This document shows, piece by piece, positions 1 through 9,674 of a stretch of DNA of 64,000 bases. Made by a program: the position numbers and the translations under genes. The notes under the pieces are model-generated. The model saw only the letters and a program-made list of their open reading frames with translations, had not been told where the DNA came from and made no database searches. The stretch lies in contig CANQYI010000001.1 in NCBI GenBank assembly GCA_947628005.1, positions 62,001-126,000 of the forward strand, read 5' to 3'. Every line of letters starts with the position of its first letter. Position 1 is the stretch's first letter. The DNA comes from an uncultured Clostridia bacterium. Its GTDB lineage: Bacteria; Bacillota; Clostridia; TANB77; CAG-465.

Positions 1-3000
1 GACATATTACTAATATTATCTGTTACTCCCAAATTATTTATATATCTATAACCATCATTTGGAGTAAAGAATATAGTGTAGTTACTATTAACAAATTTTT
101 GATATTTTCCTTCTGAATTTTTATAATATATATTTATATTATCTTTAAATTGTTTTGCGTCTTTAGATATATAATAATATGATGGTTTTATAATTATTTT
201 TCTTCCTGAATCATTTTTATTATAATCATAATATCCACTTGTCTTTAAATCAAAACTGATTCTATAACCAAGTTTTGGTGCAAATATGTAAGAATTATCT
301 GTATGCTTATATGGTCCAAGTGGTAAAGTTCTATTTCTTGTATCACTTAAATCTCTAGATTGTAGAACGTTATAAGAAACTCCATATATTTTTAATTCTT
401 TTATTCCAGAAAAATATTGTACTTCTGTTAATGAATTTACATTTTTATCATCACTTTTTCTAAATACTGATTTAAAGTTTACATCTAGACAATCTGTTAC
501 CTTAAAATCATATATTCTTGATAAAGTTTTAAACTTTGCTTTTGTCCATGCAAAATAATATATATCTTCATACAAATCTGTATTTCCAGTAAATGATTTG
601 TCTGTGTGTACATCTACATCTTTACTAGTAGTACATACATTATCTCTTGAAATTTCATTTGTAATATTTTGCATATGTTCTATAAGTCCAGAAGTTGAAG
701 TTGTATTGTATATAGAATGTAATTTATCTTGTGTAAATTGAGTAAATACATTTTCTCTGTACCCATCTGGTACATTATTTGACATTCCTACAACTAAAAG
801 TGTATTTTCAATTTGACTTACTATATCTCCTTCATTACCACCGCTTGTTGGTATTGCCTCAAATACAGTTTGCTTTCCTTTATTTACTGGTACTTCAATC
901 CAAGTATTTGCTTTATACTCTTTGTTTTGATAACTAATATCAAAATCGAATATCAAGAAATATTTATCTAAATATTTTTCATTTTCGCTATTAAGTGTTA
1001 CAGTAAACGGTGCATTTTTCTGTATTGTATAATCTCTTTTTTGTGTATCACTTGTAGAATGATCTACAACATTTGGTGAAGATACAGAACCTACAGATAC
1101 ATTTATTTTGTTATATACATTAACAAATTGTGTATTTTTTGCTGCTACATTTCTACTATTAGAACTTCCACTATTTAATACATTATAATCTACATATGCA
1201 GTTTGACCTTTAATATATCTTAGTCCGTTATATGCATTATCGATTATATTGTATGTTTTCTTAAAGTTTTCAGCTTTAGTGTTTGAACCTTTTATGTTAT
1301 CAACATTTATATTTGACAAGTTTGCAGTATTTTTAATATTGTTATACTGAGTTGATATACTACTATTTAAATCAGAATAATCATAATCTAAATTTATACT
1401 ATTTGCATTTGAAGAATTAAATAATGCTTGTCTTTCATTAGTGTTTGTGATAATTTTACCACTTATTATCTTTCCTTTATGATTATATCCATCTGAATTT
1501 ACTATATTCATAGAAGTTAACTTATTTATTACAAAATCTTTTATAGTATAAGTTAGTTTTCCATTACTATATTGTTTTTGATATTTCAATGTCTTTACTG
1601 TATATGTTGGTGTTACAATATAAGGTTTTATACTTCCACCTGATTGCACTTCTGTAGTTTTACAATCATTACCTTGTAAAGTATTATTTCCTACATATAT
1701 TTTTGGATCTGGTATAGGTGTATCATCTTTTGTATAATAAAATGTAATTGTAACGAATTCATCGCTTGAAGTGTCATCATTTACATCTTGATTAGAATAA
1801 TATGGACAATTATTCATTTTAATTTCTGCATCACTTATAGTGCTACTTTTACCTATTTTAACTCCATAATATTTATATTTTACACCATCTTTTGCAAGTG
1901 TAGTTGACCTAGATGCTATAACTCTATCATCTGCTTCTAAATTTGTAAATGCCTCACTATATGTATAACTTCCACCATTTGGTTTCTTATTTTTTAAATT
2001 TGGTGCTGTTAATGAAGTACCACCATTTGCTTTAGTTACTAATTCGTTTTCATTTGCTATATCTAGCAATTCATTTGTATCTTTATCTACATGTCTAATA
2101 TAGACGTTTTTCTTAATATGTATTATATCATCTAATATTAACCAGTTATCGTAGTCATTTGCAATAGACCTATCAGAGTTTGATATTCCTCTAAGTCCAT
2201 TTTCTCCATCATTAAATCCTACGCCCTGTCCATAAACTGTGATGTCGTAGGCCTGTTTTGTGTTATATGCAATTTTTCTTATATTAGCATTATCATTAAA
2301 TTTAGGATCACCATAGTTACTTGAGCATATATCTTTAGCATCATAAGAAAAAGGAAGTTTTGACGAATCAATAATATCTGTTCCATATTTTTTTACCAAA
2401 AAATTCATATATGCTTCAATAGTTTTCGAAAAAATGAAATTATCACTCAAAGCATTATTACAATTTGAGTCATCGTAAAACCCTGTTTCTTTAAATTGTT
2501 CATAACAATTTGCTAGTACGCTAGAATATAAGGAAAATCTAACTTTTCCATCTTTAATATAACCCTGTTTAGTTATATTTTTTATAAATTCATCTGGTAT
2601 AAACCAGTCTGAGACTGCAATATTTTCGTTTGTAACAGTCCATCGGTACATTTGAAATGCTAACTTACCTTTATTTCCTGATGCATTATACCTGATTATT
2701 TTATCGCTTGTCAAAGCATTATTTTCTGATACGTTATACGTTTGATTATTTTGGTATGTATAAGTACCTAAATCTATTCCCGTTTCTTTGCCAATTTTAT
2801 TTACTTCAAATCTTTTTTTCTGTAGTGCATATGACATTTGGCTACCACCTGATGTATAATTTGCACAAGTAATCCAGTCTTTTTGAAATTGTATACCGGC
2901 AGATGAGTAATTAAGAGATGTTCCAGCATAATTTGGATCCATATAACTACTATCTATTACTCTTACTAAACTTTCTCCGGCTTTCCATCTATAACCCTTC

Positions 3001-3255
3001 TGAGCATATTCATTTTCCTTTTGTCCTCTTATAAAAGTCCCACGTGCTTTGCCTGTTTTATTAAATTCTTCTATAGTTCCTTGATATGCCGTGGCAAATG
3101 TTCTAATTATTACTCCGACCTTGTTCTCTTCCGGCGACAAACTCTAAATCTACAGCTTGTACACTATTAAAAATAGCGCCCAAAATCGCCATAAAAATAA
3201 GCATAAAAGGTAATACTAATACCTTATATTTTACACAACTACCTATATTTTTCAT
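1..3255 (-). CDS. Very large secreted surface protein, N-terminal part, with +1 frame change at a CGG codon; runs off the window
   Basis: Start ATG at 3255 follows GAGGTG. It opens a 34-residue signal peptide (positive MKNIGSCVKYK, hydrophobic core, cleavage near SVQA) that then reaches a stop at 3105-3103. The frame one base further on is open from a TAG at 3146-3144 to position 1, over 1000 codons, so signal and body must join between these stops. Skipping the C of the in-frame CGG at 3117-3115 joins them (…EQG-GVIIRT…). The body is Asn/Tyr/Thr-rich and extracellular-looking. A stretch at about 2130-1700 resembles a MucBP-type module, beginning VYIRHVDKDTNELL and ending VTITFYYTKDD before a Pro linker. 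Cysteines are scarce and no C-terminus is visible. The function is unknown; adhesin or S-layer-like is an inference. It is divergent from the lipoprotein gene and lies beyond the Tad operon end. What is seen is an intact long frame; whether the break is recoding, mutation or error is open. Confidence 0.75.
3115..3117 (-). other. In-frame CGG codon at frame break (+1 site 1)
   Basis: The zero frame reads CAA GGT CGG AGT AAT AAT TAG. Dropping the C of CGG gives GGT GGA GTA ATA ATT AGA and enters the long body frame. The break must lie between 3146 and 3103, and this is the only CGG in frame there. Confidence 0.7.
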
Positions 3256-3276
3256 ATAACACCTCATGATATAAAT

Positions 3277-3306
3277 ATTATATAATATATTAAAAACATT
3301 TTTCAA
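3277..3306 (-). promoter_or_regulatory. Promoter for the large surface protein
   Basis: On the minus strand TTGAAA (3306-3301) and TATAAT (3282-3277) are 18 bp apart, about 22 bp upstream of the ATG at 3255. The region is AT-rich, so the match is suggestive only. Confidence 0.45.
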
Positions 3307-3357
3307 CTATTTTTATAATTTTAATACATATTTATTACAGCATAAATAAATACTAAT

Positions 3358-3386
3358 TTGACATAACGTAATTTATATGATAAAAT
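3358..3386 (+). promoter_or_regulatory. Promoter of the lipoprotein gene
   Basis: TTGACA (3358-3363), a 17-bp spacer and TAAAAT (3381-3386), followed by TGAGGAGG and the ATG at 3439. This is a near-consensus sigma-A promoter. Confidence 0.75.
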
Positions 3387-3438
3387 ACTTTAAGATTGTT
3401 TTTATTCCAAAAATAAACTTACTTGAGGAGGAAATTAA

Positions 3439-4404
3439 ATGAAACGGTTACTTATTTGTATTTTAACCATATCACTTATACTATGTAGCTGTGCTTCAAA
3501 TAACAGCTCTATTTCCGAAAATAGTATAGGTAATACTGACTCATCAAAAAATGGTACTCAAACTGCTACTGGAACAGTTACGAACTCTAACCAAACTAGT
3601 AATTCGATAGGTTCAGTATCTATTTCAGTACAAGAAATTCAATTACCCGAAGAAAAAACGACAACCAAGTCTTCGACAACTACAACTACCACAACGACAG
3701 CCACTACTCAAGCGCCATCGAATACTACAACGACTGTAAACACTACAAGTAGTTCTAAACCAGTTACTACTACCAAAAATGACCCGCCACCTGAGCCATC
3801 TCCAGAAGATCTTGCAATCTTTAAGCTCACGCCTATTAAAGCAAAATATAAAAGTTCTGCTACTGCATTTGCATGTGTAGAAATGATCCTTAGTTACTAT
3901 GGTTATTCATCCAGTCAAGCTGACATGGTTTCTTGCCTTGATATTGATGAAGAAATATGGGAAGCAAATGGGGCAATATATGGCCCAGATCCTTCTTTGG
4001 TTTTCGCCGGCAATCCATCGACGACAATATATGGTTCAATGGGTTTTCCTATTTACTGTGCAGTTGAAAAATATTTTTCTCAGAACAATTTTAAAATGCA
4101 ATGCCTTAACATATCTAATAGTTCAATTAATGCAATAATGTCTATTATAGAAGAAAATGGTATCTTAATCGTTTGGATGTCAGATACTAAATCCGATTAT
4201 CACAATTATTATGATAAAGACCTAATAGACTATGGCACATTTTTCCCTTTACCCAAAAATATTAAATGTATGGCAGTTATTGGTTTGACACCCGAATCAG
4301 TTATATTGGCAGATCCTACGCAAGGAAAAATAATTAAAATGCCAATAAAAGAATATGAAGAAAAAGCTATTCATGAAAGTATAGCAATAATAAAGCAGTC
4401 CTAA
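3439..4404 (+). CDS. Lipoprotein with Thr-rich linker and degenerate C39-like domain
   Basis: A 321-residue lipoprotein. The N-terminal signal has a lipobox ending in LCSC, with Cys18 (or Cys16) the likely lipidated residue. Residues 20-125 form a Ser/Thr/Asn-rich low-complexity linker with a long Thr run, typical of a cell-wall spanning spacer. Residues 128-320 resemble a Peptidase_C39_2-type papain-like fold: Cys146 in SATAFACVEMILSYYG sits where the nucleophile should be, and VILADPTQG matches the usual end of the core. The catalytic His normally found before VxxxG is missing; the segment reads CMAVIGL (residues 277-283). It is therefore probably a binding domain or inactive protease. Codon 3 is CGG read in frame, one of only two such cases in the window, and the gene is less AT-rich than its neighbours, so recent transfer is possible. 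The stop codon touches the IS insertion point. Confidence 0.8.
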   Translation: MKRLLICILTISLILCSCASNNSSISENSIGNTDSSKNGTQTATGTVTNSNQTSNSIGSVSISVQEIQLPEEKTTTKSSTTTTTTTTATTQAPSNTTTTVNTTSSSKPVTTTKNDPPPEPSPEDLAIFKLTPIKAKYKSSATAFACVEMILSYYGYSSSQADMVSCLDIDEEIWEANGAIYGPDPSLVFAGNPSTTIYGSMGFPIYCAVEKYFSQNNFKMQCLNISNSSINAIMSIIEENGILIVWMSDTKSDYHNYYDKDLIDYGTFFPLPKNIKCMAVIGLTPESVILADPTQGKIIKMPIKEYEEKAIHESIAIIKQS

Positions 4405-4406
4405 TA

Positions 4407-4429
4407 TGAAGTGAACCCCATTTAGTTCA
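4407..4429 (+). repeat. IS terminal inverted repeat, orfB-side end
   Basis: Starts TGAAGTGAACCCC and is the exact reverse complement of 5598-5620. Confidence 0.95.
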
Positions 4430-4460
4430 TAAGAAAAAATAAGCACAATAAGAGAAGAAG

Positions 4461-5216
4461 TTATCTTCTCTTATTTTTTAATCTTTTTGTGTTATAAAAT
4501 TCTAACCAATCTTCAACTAAAGCTATATATTCATTCAAATTTGTGATATTATTATTGTACAAAGTTTCTTTCTTCAAAATTGAATGGAAAGATTCCATTG
4601 GTGAATCATCTATTGGTGTTCCTTTTCGAGACATTGATATTTGAATACCCTTAGATTCACAAATGGCTTTGTATTCATAAGATGTATATTGGAAGCCTTG
4701 ATCACTGTGAATGATAAGTCCATATACATCTTTTCTTTTTGCAATTGCTTCATTTAATGTGTCAATTACTATGTTTAAATTATTAAATTTTGATATTTTA
4801 TATGCAACAATTTTCCTATCATATAAATCTAATATTGTTGATAAATAAGCTCTTTTTCCATTAAAAATCAAATATGTTATATCCGTTGTCCAAATTTTGT
4901 TTTCTTTATCCACATAAAATTTTCTTTTTACTAAGTTTGGCTTTACATTACTTTCAATTCTTTTATAAGATAATTGTTTCTTTTTTCTTGTATATTCTGG
5001 TTTTATATTATATTTATTCATTATTCGTTGTACTTTTTTATGATTAAACATTACACCATATTTAATCAACAAGCCTTCACAAACCCTACGATAACCATAT
5101 GTACCTTTTGATTCATCAAATATCTCTTTTATTAGTAAATAATCATAATAATCCTTGTCTTCGGTATTACGATATTTATAATATGTTCTTTGACTAATAT
5201 CTAATGCAGCACACAT
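4461..5216 (-). CDS. IS3-family transposase OrfB (DDE integrase)
   Basis: Catalytic half of the transposase, 251 residues from the internal ATG. The HTH_21-like N-terminus (ISQRTYYKYR … GTYGYRRVCEGL) is followed by an rve integrase core. The acidic triad is visible as WTTDITY (first Asp), IIHSDQG (second Asp) and DDSPMESFHSILKKE (Glu). The frame is open upstream of this ATG as far as the orfA end, with sense codons reading VTFINLYINKYKLSN. The active protein is therefore probably an OrfAB fusion made by -1 frameshifting where orfA ends in GAG AAA AAG TAA (a run of five A then G at about 5269-5264). The C-terminus (KRLKNKRR) is typical of the family. Confidence 0.95.
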   Translation of the reverse strand: MCAALDISQRTYYKYRNTEDKDYYDYLLIKEIFDESKGTYGYRRVCEGLLIKYGVMFNHKKVQRIMNKYNIKPEYTRKKKQLSYKRIESNVKPNLVKRKFYVDKENKIWTTDITYLIFNGKRAYLSTILDLYDRKIVAYKISKFNNLNIVIDTLNEAIAKRKDVYGLIIHSDQGFQYTSYEYKAICESKGIQISMSRKGTPIDDSPMESFHSILKKETLYNNNITNLNEYIALVEDWLEFYNTKRLKNKRR

Positions 5217-5257
5217 ATTTGAAAGTTTATATTTATTAATATATAAATTAATAAATG

Positions 5258-5533
5258 TTACTTTTTCTCTCGTTGTGCCTTTATAAAGGCTTGGTATTTT
5301 TTTAATATTTCATATCTTTCTTTATAATCAATACTTTCTTCTTTTGAACGACCTCGTTTATGTTCAATATCATTTAATAAATTTCCTTGTTTTCGTTCTT
5401 TAGAAATCCAATTCCATATTGTACCTGCATTTAAATTGTAATGTTTTGCTAAATTTTTTCTTCCACCAAATTTTCCTGAATAATAATCCCTTATAACTTG
5501 ATTCTTAAACTCTTCACTATATGGCTTTCCCAT
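5258..5533 (-). CDS. IS3-family transposase OrfA (HTH)
   Basis: A protein of about 91 residues. ATG 5533 is preferred over an upstream GTG because GAGGTG lies nine bases before it. The N-terminal helix-turn-helix (SEEFKNQVIRDYYSGKFGG … YNLNAGTIWNWI) is the DNA-binding part of IS3-type transposases, followed by a charged C-terminal helix that normally multimerises. It ends REKK at the A-rich slippery stretch that lets ribosomes enter orfB. Confidence 0.92.
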   Translation of the reverse strand: MGKPYSEEFKNQVIRDYYSGKFGGRKNLAKHYNLNAGTIWNWISKERKQGNLLNDIEHKRGRSKEESIDYKERYEILKKYQAFIKAQREKK

Positions 5534-5597
5534 AAAAAATAACACCTCACTTTCTGAGATGTTATTTTATCATATTAATGTTGCTTTTTTATTTTTG

Positions 5598-5620
5598 TGA
5601 ACTAAATGGGGTTCACTTCA
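5598..5620 (-). repeat. IS terminal inverted repeat, orfA-side end
   Basis: Ends GGGGTTCACTTCA and is the exact reverse complement of 4407-4429. Confidence 0.95.
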
Positions 5621-5642
5621 ATAGACTGCTTTATTTTATATC

Positions 5643-6896
5643 TTATTTTATTGTTCCATCATTATCTAATATAGAACTTACAAATTCTCCTGGATAAATA
5701 TATAATGATTCAAAATCAAATCCTGTAAGCATTTCTGTATCAACTGTAATCTCATAGCTATCTTTACCATATTCATAATTTTCACCTGAATATGCGTCAA
5801 ACACAAAAAGATTATTTCTTGTATTTGGACTTGATATATTGATTGTTAGCTTAGTTCTTACTCTATATCTTTCACCATCAAAATATACAGCTGGCAAGCA
5901 AGCTTTTCCACTTCCAGTAAGTTTTATTTGATTGTTTTTCACATATTCCACATAGCTTCTTACTTCATCTGAATTTGGTTTTGATGAAGTGTATGTAGAA
6001 AGTTCATTGTAAAATTCATCATAATTAATTGTTTGATAATCTACATTCAAAATTAAATTATAAAAACTTTCTATTCTAGAATATATGGCCTGATAAAATT
6101 CCCTCTTTATTAAATATGTCTCTTTAGGATTTTTAAAATCTTCCTCATAAACATTAAAGAAATCATATTCATATATCTTTTTATCAACATTAGATAATAT
6201 ATAAGGATATTGATCTTCATTAGTTGGGACTTTATCTTTATTTATATTTAATTTTGCATCTGCCACTGTTATAGTATTTAATTTTTCTGCAATATTTATT
6301 AAAAGTTCATTTAAAAGTCCTTTAAATACTTTTTGATTAATTTTAATATTACTTTTCTCATTTGGCAAAATTTGATTTGATACTAAATCTGATACAACAA
6401 TTTGCATTTCTGAGTTTAAGTTATTATAGTTTTTTATAATAACTTCAACATCTGATTTTGGATCCTGTTTTAGCAAAATCTTTTTAGAATTTTCAACATA
6501 TCTTAAAACTTCACTATATTTTGCAACATCATCTGCTGTATCTTTATTTATATCTTCATCTGAAATTATTCCCATTAGTTTTGCATATTCAACATAATCT
6601 GCATTTGAGTATGTCTCATCTGTTCTTATACTCATTTTACTTATATCAGTAATGTTTAACATAGTAGAAATTACCATTTTTAAGGCTTCAGATTTAGTTA
6701 CATTTTCTTTAGTTGTGCAAGTCTTATTATCATACATTGTATCAAATCCATATGTCTTTATTTTCTCTTCATAGCCTTGATATTTTTCATAATCTGGTTT
6801 GCTTAAAAAATATACTAAAGCCCCTAATATCAATGCTACAAGCAAAATTGCTATTATTAAGAAAATAACAAATCTTTTATTGATTTTTAATTTCAT
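5643..6896 (-). CDS. Membrane-anchored protein with SLH-like segment, last gene of the Tad-like operon
   Basis: 417 residues with an N-terminal anchor (residues 9-31, preceded by MKLKINKRF) and a large outside domain. Residues 45-140 look like degenerate S-layer-homology repeats: NVTKSEALKMVISTML and a second stretch ADYVEYAKLMGIISDEDI … KYSEVLRYV fit the SLH pattern of an initial (T/K)-x-x-E-A helix and a later YAxxxGII. The remainder (to LYIYPGEFVSS) is beta-rich and unrecognised. It is preceded by GGGGGA and lies 15 bp after the 388-residue protein gene. A role in fixing the pilus or its tip proteins to the wall is inferred from position only. Confidence 0.8.
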   Translation of the reverse strand: MKLKINKRFVIFLIIAILLVALILGALVYFLSKPDYEKYQGYEEKIKTYGFDTMYDNKTCTTKENVTKSEALKMVISTMLNITDISKMSIRTDETYSNADYVEYAKLMGIISDEDINKDTADDVAKYSEVLRYVENSKKILLKQDPKSDVEVIIKNYNNLNSEMQIVVSDLVSNQILPNEKSNIKINQKVFKGLLNELLINIAEKLNTITVADAKLNINKDKVPTNEDQYPYILSNVDKKIYEYDFFNVYEEDFKNPKETYLIKREFYQAIYSRIESFYNLILNVDYQTINYDEFYNELSTYTSSKPNSDEVRSYVEYVKNNQIKLTGSGKACLPAVYFDGERYRVRTKLTINISSPNTRNNLFVFDAYSGENYEYGKDSYEITVDTEMLTGFDFESLYIYPGEFVSSILDNDGTIK

Positions 6897-6911
6897 ATAT
6901 TCCCCCTTAAA

Positions 6912-8079
6912 CTATGGTTTACATATTGGGCAAGGATAAAATCCAGATACTCTTTGTGATTTTAAATCTATACTTGCAGAAGCTGCCTGTTGTTTTGTTA
7001 ATACATACGATGGAGTTATATCATTTGTTTGTGATACTAAATATTCTAAACATTTTGTATCTTTATGATATAAATTCATATTGTACTTAGAATTTTCTGA
7101 TGGAATTGAAAAATAATATCTTGTTGTAAGTTCTAGCTTAGATACTCCATAAGATTTTGTATTTAAATATTTATTTCCTATTGAAATACCTTGAACAAAT
7201 GCTATTATTCCAATATCATCTACATACTCAAATAATTCTTCTTTTGTTGTAGCAGGGAAATTAAATGTATATTTTATTCCTGCACTACTAGCATATGAAT
7301 TGTGACGATTTGTTGCATATGAAAGTTCTTCCATTAAAACATTTGCCATAATTTGCTGTTTATTATCATTTATGTACTTTACAATTTCATCTTTTATCTT
7401 ATCATTAGCACCTTTTGCTAAATCAGAATTATTTTTAGAATCAGAAATATAAAATTTTTTTACTTCCAAATCCGTAGTATCACTTCCAACTTTGTAAGAT
7501 CCTCTATGAGTAACATAATCGTCCATAGTAAGTTCTAATGTATGTGAACTTACTATATTAGCACTAGGTGATTTTGTCTGTCCCTGCCATACTACAACAT
7601 ATGAACCGACCATCTTTTACAATATCATAAGAAATTGTATAATATCTTTTAGGTTTTACCTTATGTTCTAAATATGACACACCATTTTTAGTATAGTTTT
7701 CAATAGATGATATCTGTACTCCATTATAATCTACAACTGCAATTACTGGTACAAACAACTGAATATACTTTTCTGCAGCATCATTTCCTTTGATTCCCAA
7801 GTTGTTATAAAATGATTTAAAGAATGTATCTACTGCAACTTGTGTATTGACACTTACTTTTTTGTCTTCTTCTCCAGAATAACCATAGTCAATTTCACTA
7901 TCTTCATTTTCTACTTCTTTCATTGCAACTGTTGCATCTTGTATAGCTGAATCTATTAATTTTTGATAGTACATCTCTTGCTCTTCTGCTTTTATTGTAA
8001 AAGATACATTAACATATACTATTATTATTATTGGTAATGCTACTCCTATAAAGATAAGAGCAAAATCTGTAATTTTCAT
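6912..8079 (-). CDS. Pilus-operon anchored protein split by a +1 frame change at CGG
   Basis: Two overlapping frames (8079-7564 and 7613-6912) read as one 388-residue protein if the C of the in-frame CGG at 7608-7606 is skipped (…YDIVKDG-GSYVVVWQGQ…). The first frame alone ends in an unrelated tail. The second has a stop just before its only nearby ATG and no ribosome site. The product begins MKITDFALIFIGVALPII, an N-terminal membrane helix like the other pilus proteins here, then an acidic helical stalk and a mixed alpha/beta region. It ends FYPCPICKP, a CPxC pair that could bind metal or form a disulfide with the Cys of TKCLEYL. The RBS GAGAGGTG precedes ATG 8079. Function is unknown; a minor pilin or assembly protein is the inference. 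Confidence 0.75.
7606..7608 (-). other. In-frame CGG codon at frame break (+1 site 2)
   Basis: The zero frame reads GAT GGT CGG TTC. Dropping the C gives GAT GGT GGT TCA TAT. The joint must lie between the TAA in the second frame just upstream and the TAG at 7566-7564, and no other CGG occurs in that interval. Confidence 0.7.
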
Positions 8080-8097
8080 TTTTCACCTCTCATTAAT

Positions 8098-9630
8098 TTA
8101 TTTTTCTTTTGGTTTGAAAACAAGATAATTTCCATCTGGATCTTGTATTTTTATACTAGAAGAACTTGTAGACTCATTTGATAAATGAATATATTCGCCA
8201 CCACTAACATCTATTTCGTAAGAACCAGTTTTATCATATGTTTGTATAGCATTTCCGGCTTTAGAATATATTATAAGTTTTCCTTTTTTAAGTTCAACTT
8301 CTACTTTATATTCTTTGTTCGCACTATAATCTAAATATACGTCAGCTTCTTTTGCAACCTTTAAAATATGAGGATAACTAGAATCTGCTCCAGTTGAATC
8401 ATATGAAGCAACTGAAGGTGGTATTAATTCCAATGTAACAGGTTTTCCATTAATATCTTTTACTGTAATTGAATCACCATTGCCACTTACAATTAATGTA
8501 CCCTTTTCATTTATAGTTATTTTATCCTTACTTGTTGTAATATTTATTGGTGAACTATTATCACCAGGTAAAAATTTTACTTCTACCGCTCTATTATTAC
8601 CTGTTACAGATACATTATATTCATCTTTAATATCTGTGAAGTCTAATCTCACAGTGTCTGATCCACCTAAGTCAAGTGTTCCTGTTGTCTCATTTTGTTC
8701 TCCTAAAAATATACTATACTTTGCTTTAAATTTTATTACATCAAGTTTTACTTGTTCTAAGTTTACAAGCTTATCATTAACATCTTTTACACTAACTTTT
8801 GCGTTATTTAAAGTAAATGCTGCTACATCAAGATTTTTTTCTACTTTATAAATATGTTCATTTCCATTTGAAGAAACATACGTTACACCTACAGGTACTT
8901 TTATATCATCTTTTTTTTCTACTCCACTTATAACGATTTTATAATCTTTTTTTAGATCATATAATCTTATTGTATTTTCTCCTGTTAAAGATACAATATT
9001 ATTTTGTAAATTAGAATCACCTGAAGTACTATACTGTATTGTAGATGTATATTCTTGTTTTGAATAATAAGTAGAATCTACTTTCTGCCAAGAATTATTT
9101 TTTATTATACCACCATAATTTACAACAATTCTATCTTTACTAGAAGTTGTAAATATAGAATTAAATATTGCTCCAGCCATTGTTGTAGTACTATTTTTTA
9201 CTTTAACATAAAATTCGTCCCCAACATCAAACTTATAAATATTGTCTTTTAATGATTTTGAACTTACTGTTGTTATTTTAGATTCCTTATCATTTGCCAC
9301 TGAATCAAATATTTGATTATTATAATCTATATATGAGCTTTCTATGTATTGCCCTGGATTTTCTGAATCACTAATCAACCATTTTCTATGTGCCTCTAGT
9401 TCTATATCATACAAATTTCCTGTATTAGCAATTTGAGAAATATATCTATCATACATATCTTGATCTAAATAACCTGAATTCATTACTTCTTCGGCAAAAT
9501 TTGTCGTAGCCTTTAATACTAATGAATAAGACATATCATCTTGTCTCTCAAAATAATTATATAAAGGAAACATAATCATAATAAGAACAAGTAAAATCAT
9601 TAAAATTACCATACTTAAATTATCTTTCAT
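8098..9630 (-). CDS. Large pilus-operon surface protein with beta repeats
   Basis: 510 residues. The N-terminal 170 residues are a paralogue of the 260-residue protein in the same operon. Both share an anchor helix followed by Y-E-x-x-D-D-x-S-Y-x-L-x-L-K, GYL…MYD…YDI.LE, and later GDEF … FN … VNYGG.IK. Here the anchor is residues 6-25. The extra C-terminal 300 residues are beta-rich and contain three related endings (SVKDVNDKLVNLE, TVKDINGKPVTLE, KIQDPDGNYLVFK), suggesting tandem Ig-like or adhesin-like modules. There is no LPxTG and no second membrane helix. A tip or shaft-decorating adhesin on the pilus is inferred. The RBS GGAGGGGGGAG is strong. Confidence 0.82.
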   Translation of the reverse strand: MKDNLSMVILMILLVLIMIMFPLYNYFERQDDMSYSLVLKATTNFAEEVMNSGYLDQDMYDRYISQIANTGNLYDIELEAHRKWLISDSENPGQYIESSYIDYNNQIFDSVANDKESKITTVSSKSLKDNIYKFDVGDEFYVKVKNSTTTMAGAIFNSIFTTSSKDRIVVNYGGIIKNNSWQKVDSTYYSKQEYTSTIQYSTSGDSNLQNNIVSLTGENTIRLYDLKKDYKIVISGVEKKDDIKVPVGVTYVSSNGNEHIYKVEKNLDVAAFTLNNAKVSVKDVNDKLVNLEQVKLDVIKFKAKYSIFLGEQNETTGTLDLGGSDTVRLDFTDIKDEYNVSVTGNNRAVEVKFLPGDNSSPINITTSKDKITINEKGTLIVSGNGDSITVKDINGKPVTLELIPPSVASYDSTGADSSYPHILKVAKEADVYLDYSANKEYKVEVELKKGKLIIYSKAGNAIQTYDKTGSYEIDVSGGEYIHLSNESTSSSSIKIQDPDGNYLVFKPKEK

Positions 9631-9674
9631 AAAATTATGCTCCCCCCTCCTTTTCTATATTATTTTATACTATT

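Larger units (their letters stand above)
4407..5620 (-). mobile_element. IS3-family (IS150-like) insertion sequence, complete
   Basis: A 1214-bp element bounded by perfect 23-bp inverted repeats (4407-4429 and 5598-5620) that begin with TG and end with CA, and by a 3-bp ATA duplication (4404-4406 and 5621-5623). It carries orfA and orfB on the minus strand in the usual overlapping IS3 arrangement. Both ends and both reading frames are intact, so the copy looks recent and possibly active. Confidence 0.95.
4389..5635. terminator. Former bidirectional terminator split by the IS
   Basis: 4389-4400 (AATAAAGCAGTC) and 5624-5635 (GACTGCTTTATT) are perfect 12-bp inverted repeats. With the IS and one ATA duplicate removed they form a hairpin with the six-base loop CTAATA, lying between the convergent lipoprotein gene and the Tad operon end. 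The lipoprotein stop codon lies in the loop. Confidence 0.75.

Noticed and set aside
5258-5275. IS orfA/orfB break as a further CGG-type shift
   Set aside because: It is a -1 shift at an A-rich stretch, standard for IS3 elements, and contains no CGG.
8480-8851. Plus-strand frame inside the 510-residue protein gene
   Set aside because: Antisense shadow with no RBS and low-complexity Leu/Ser content.
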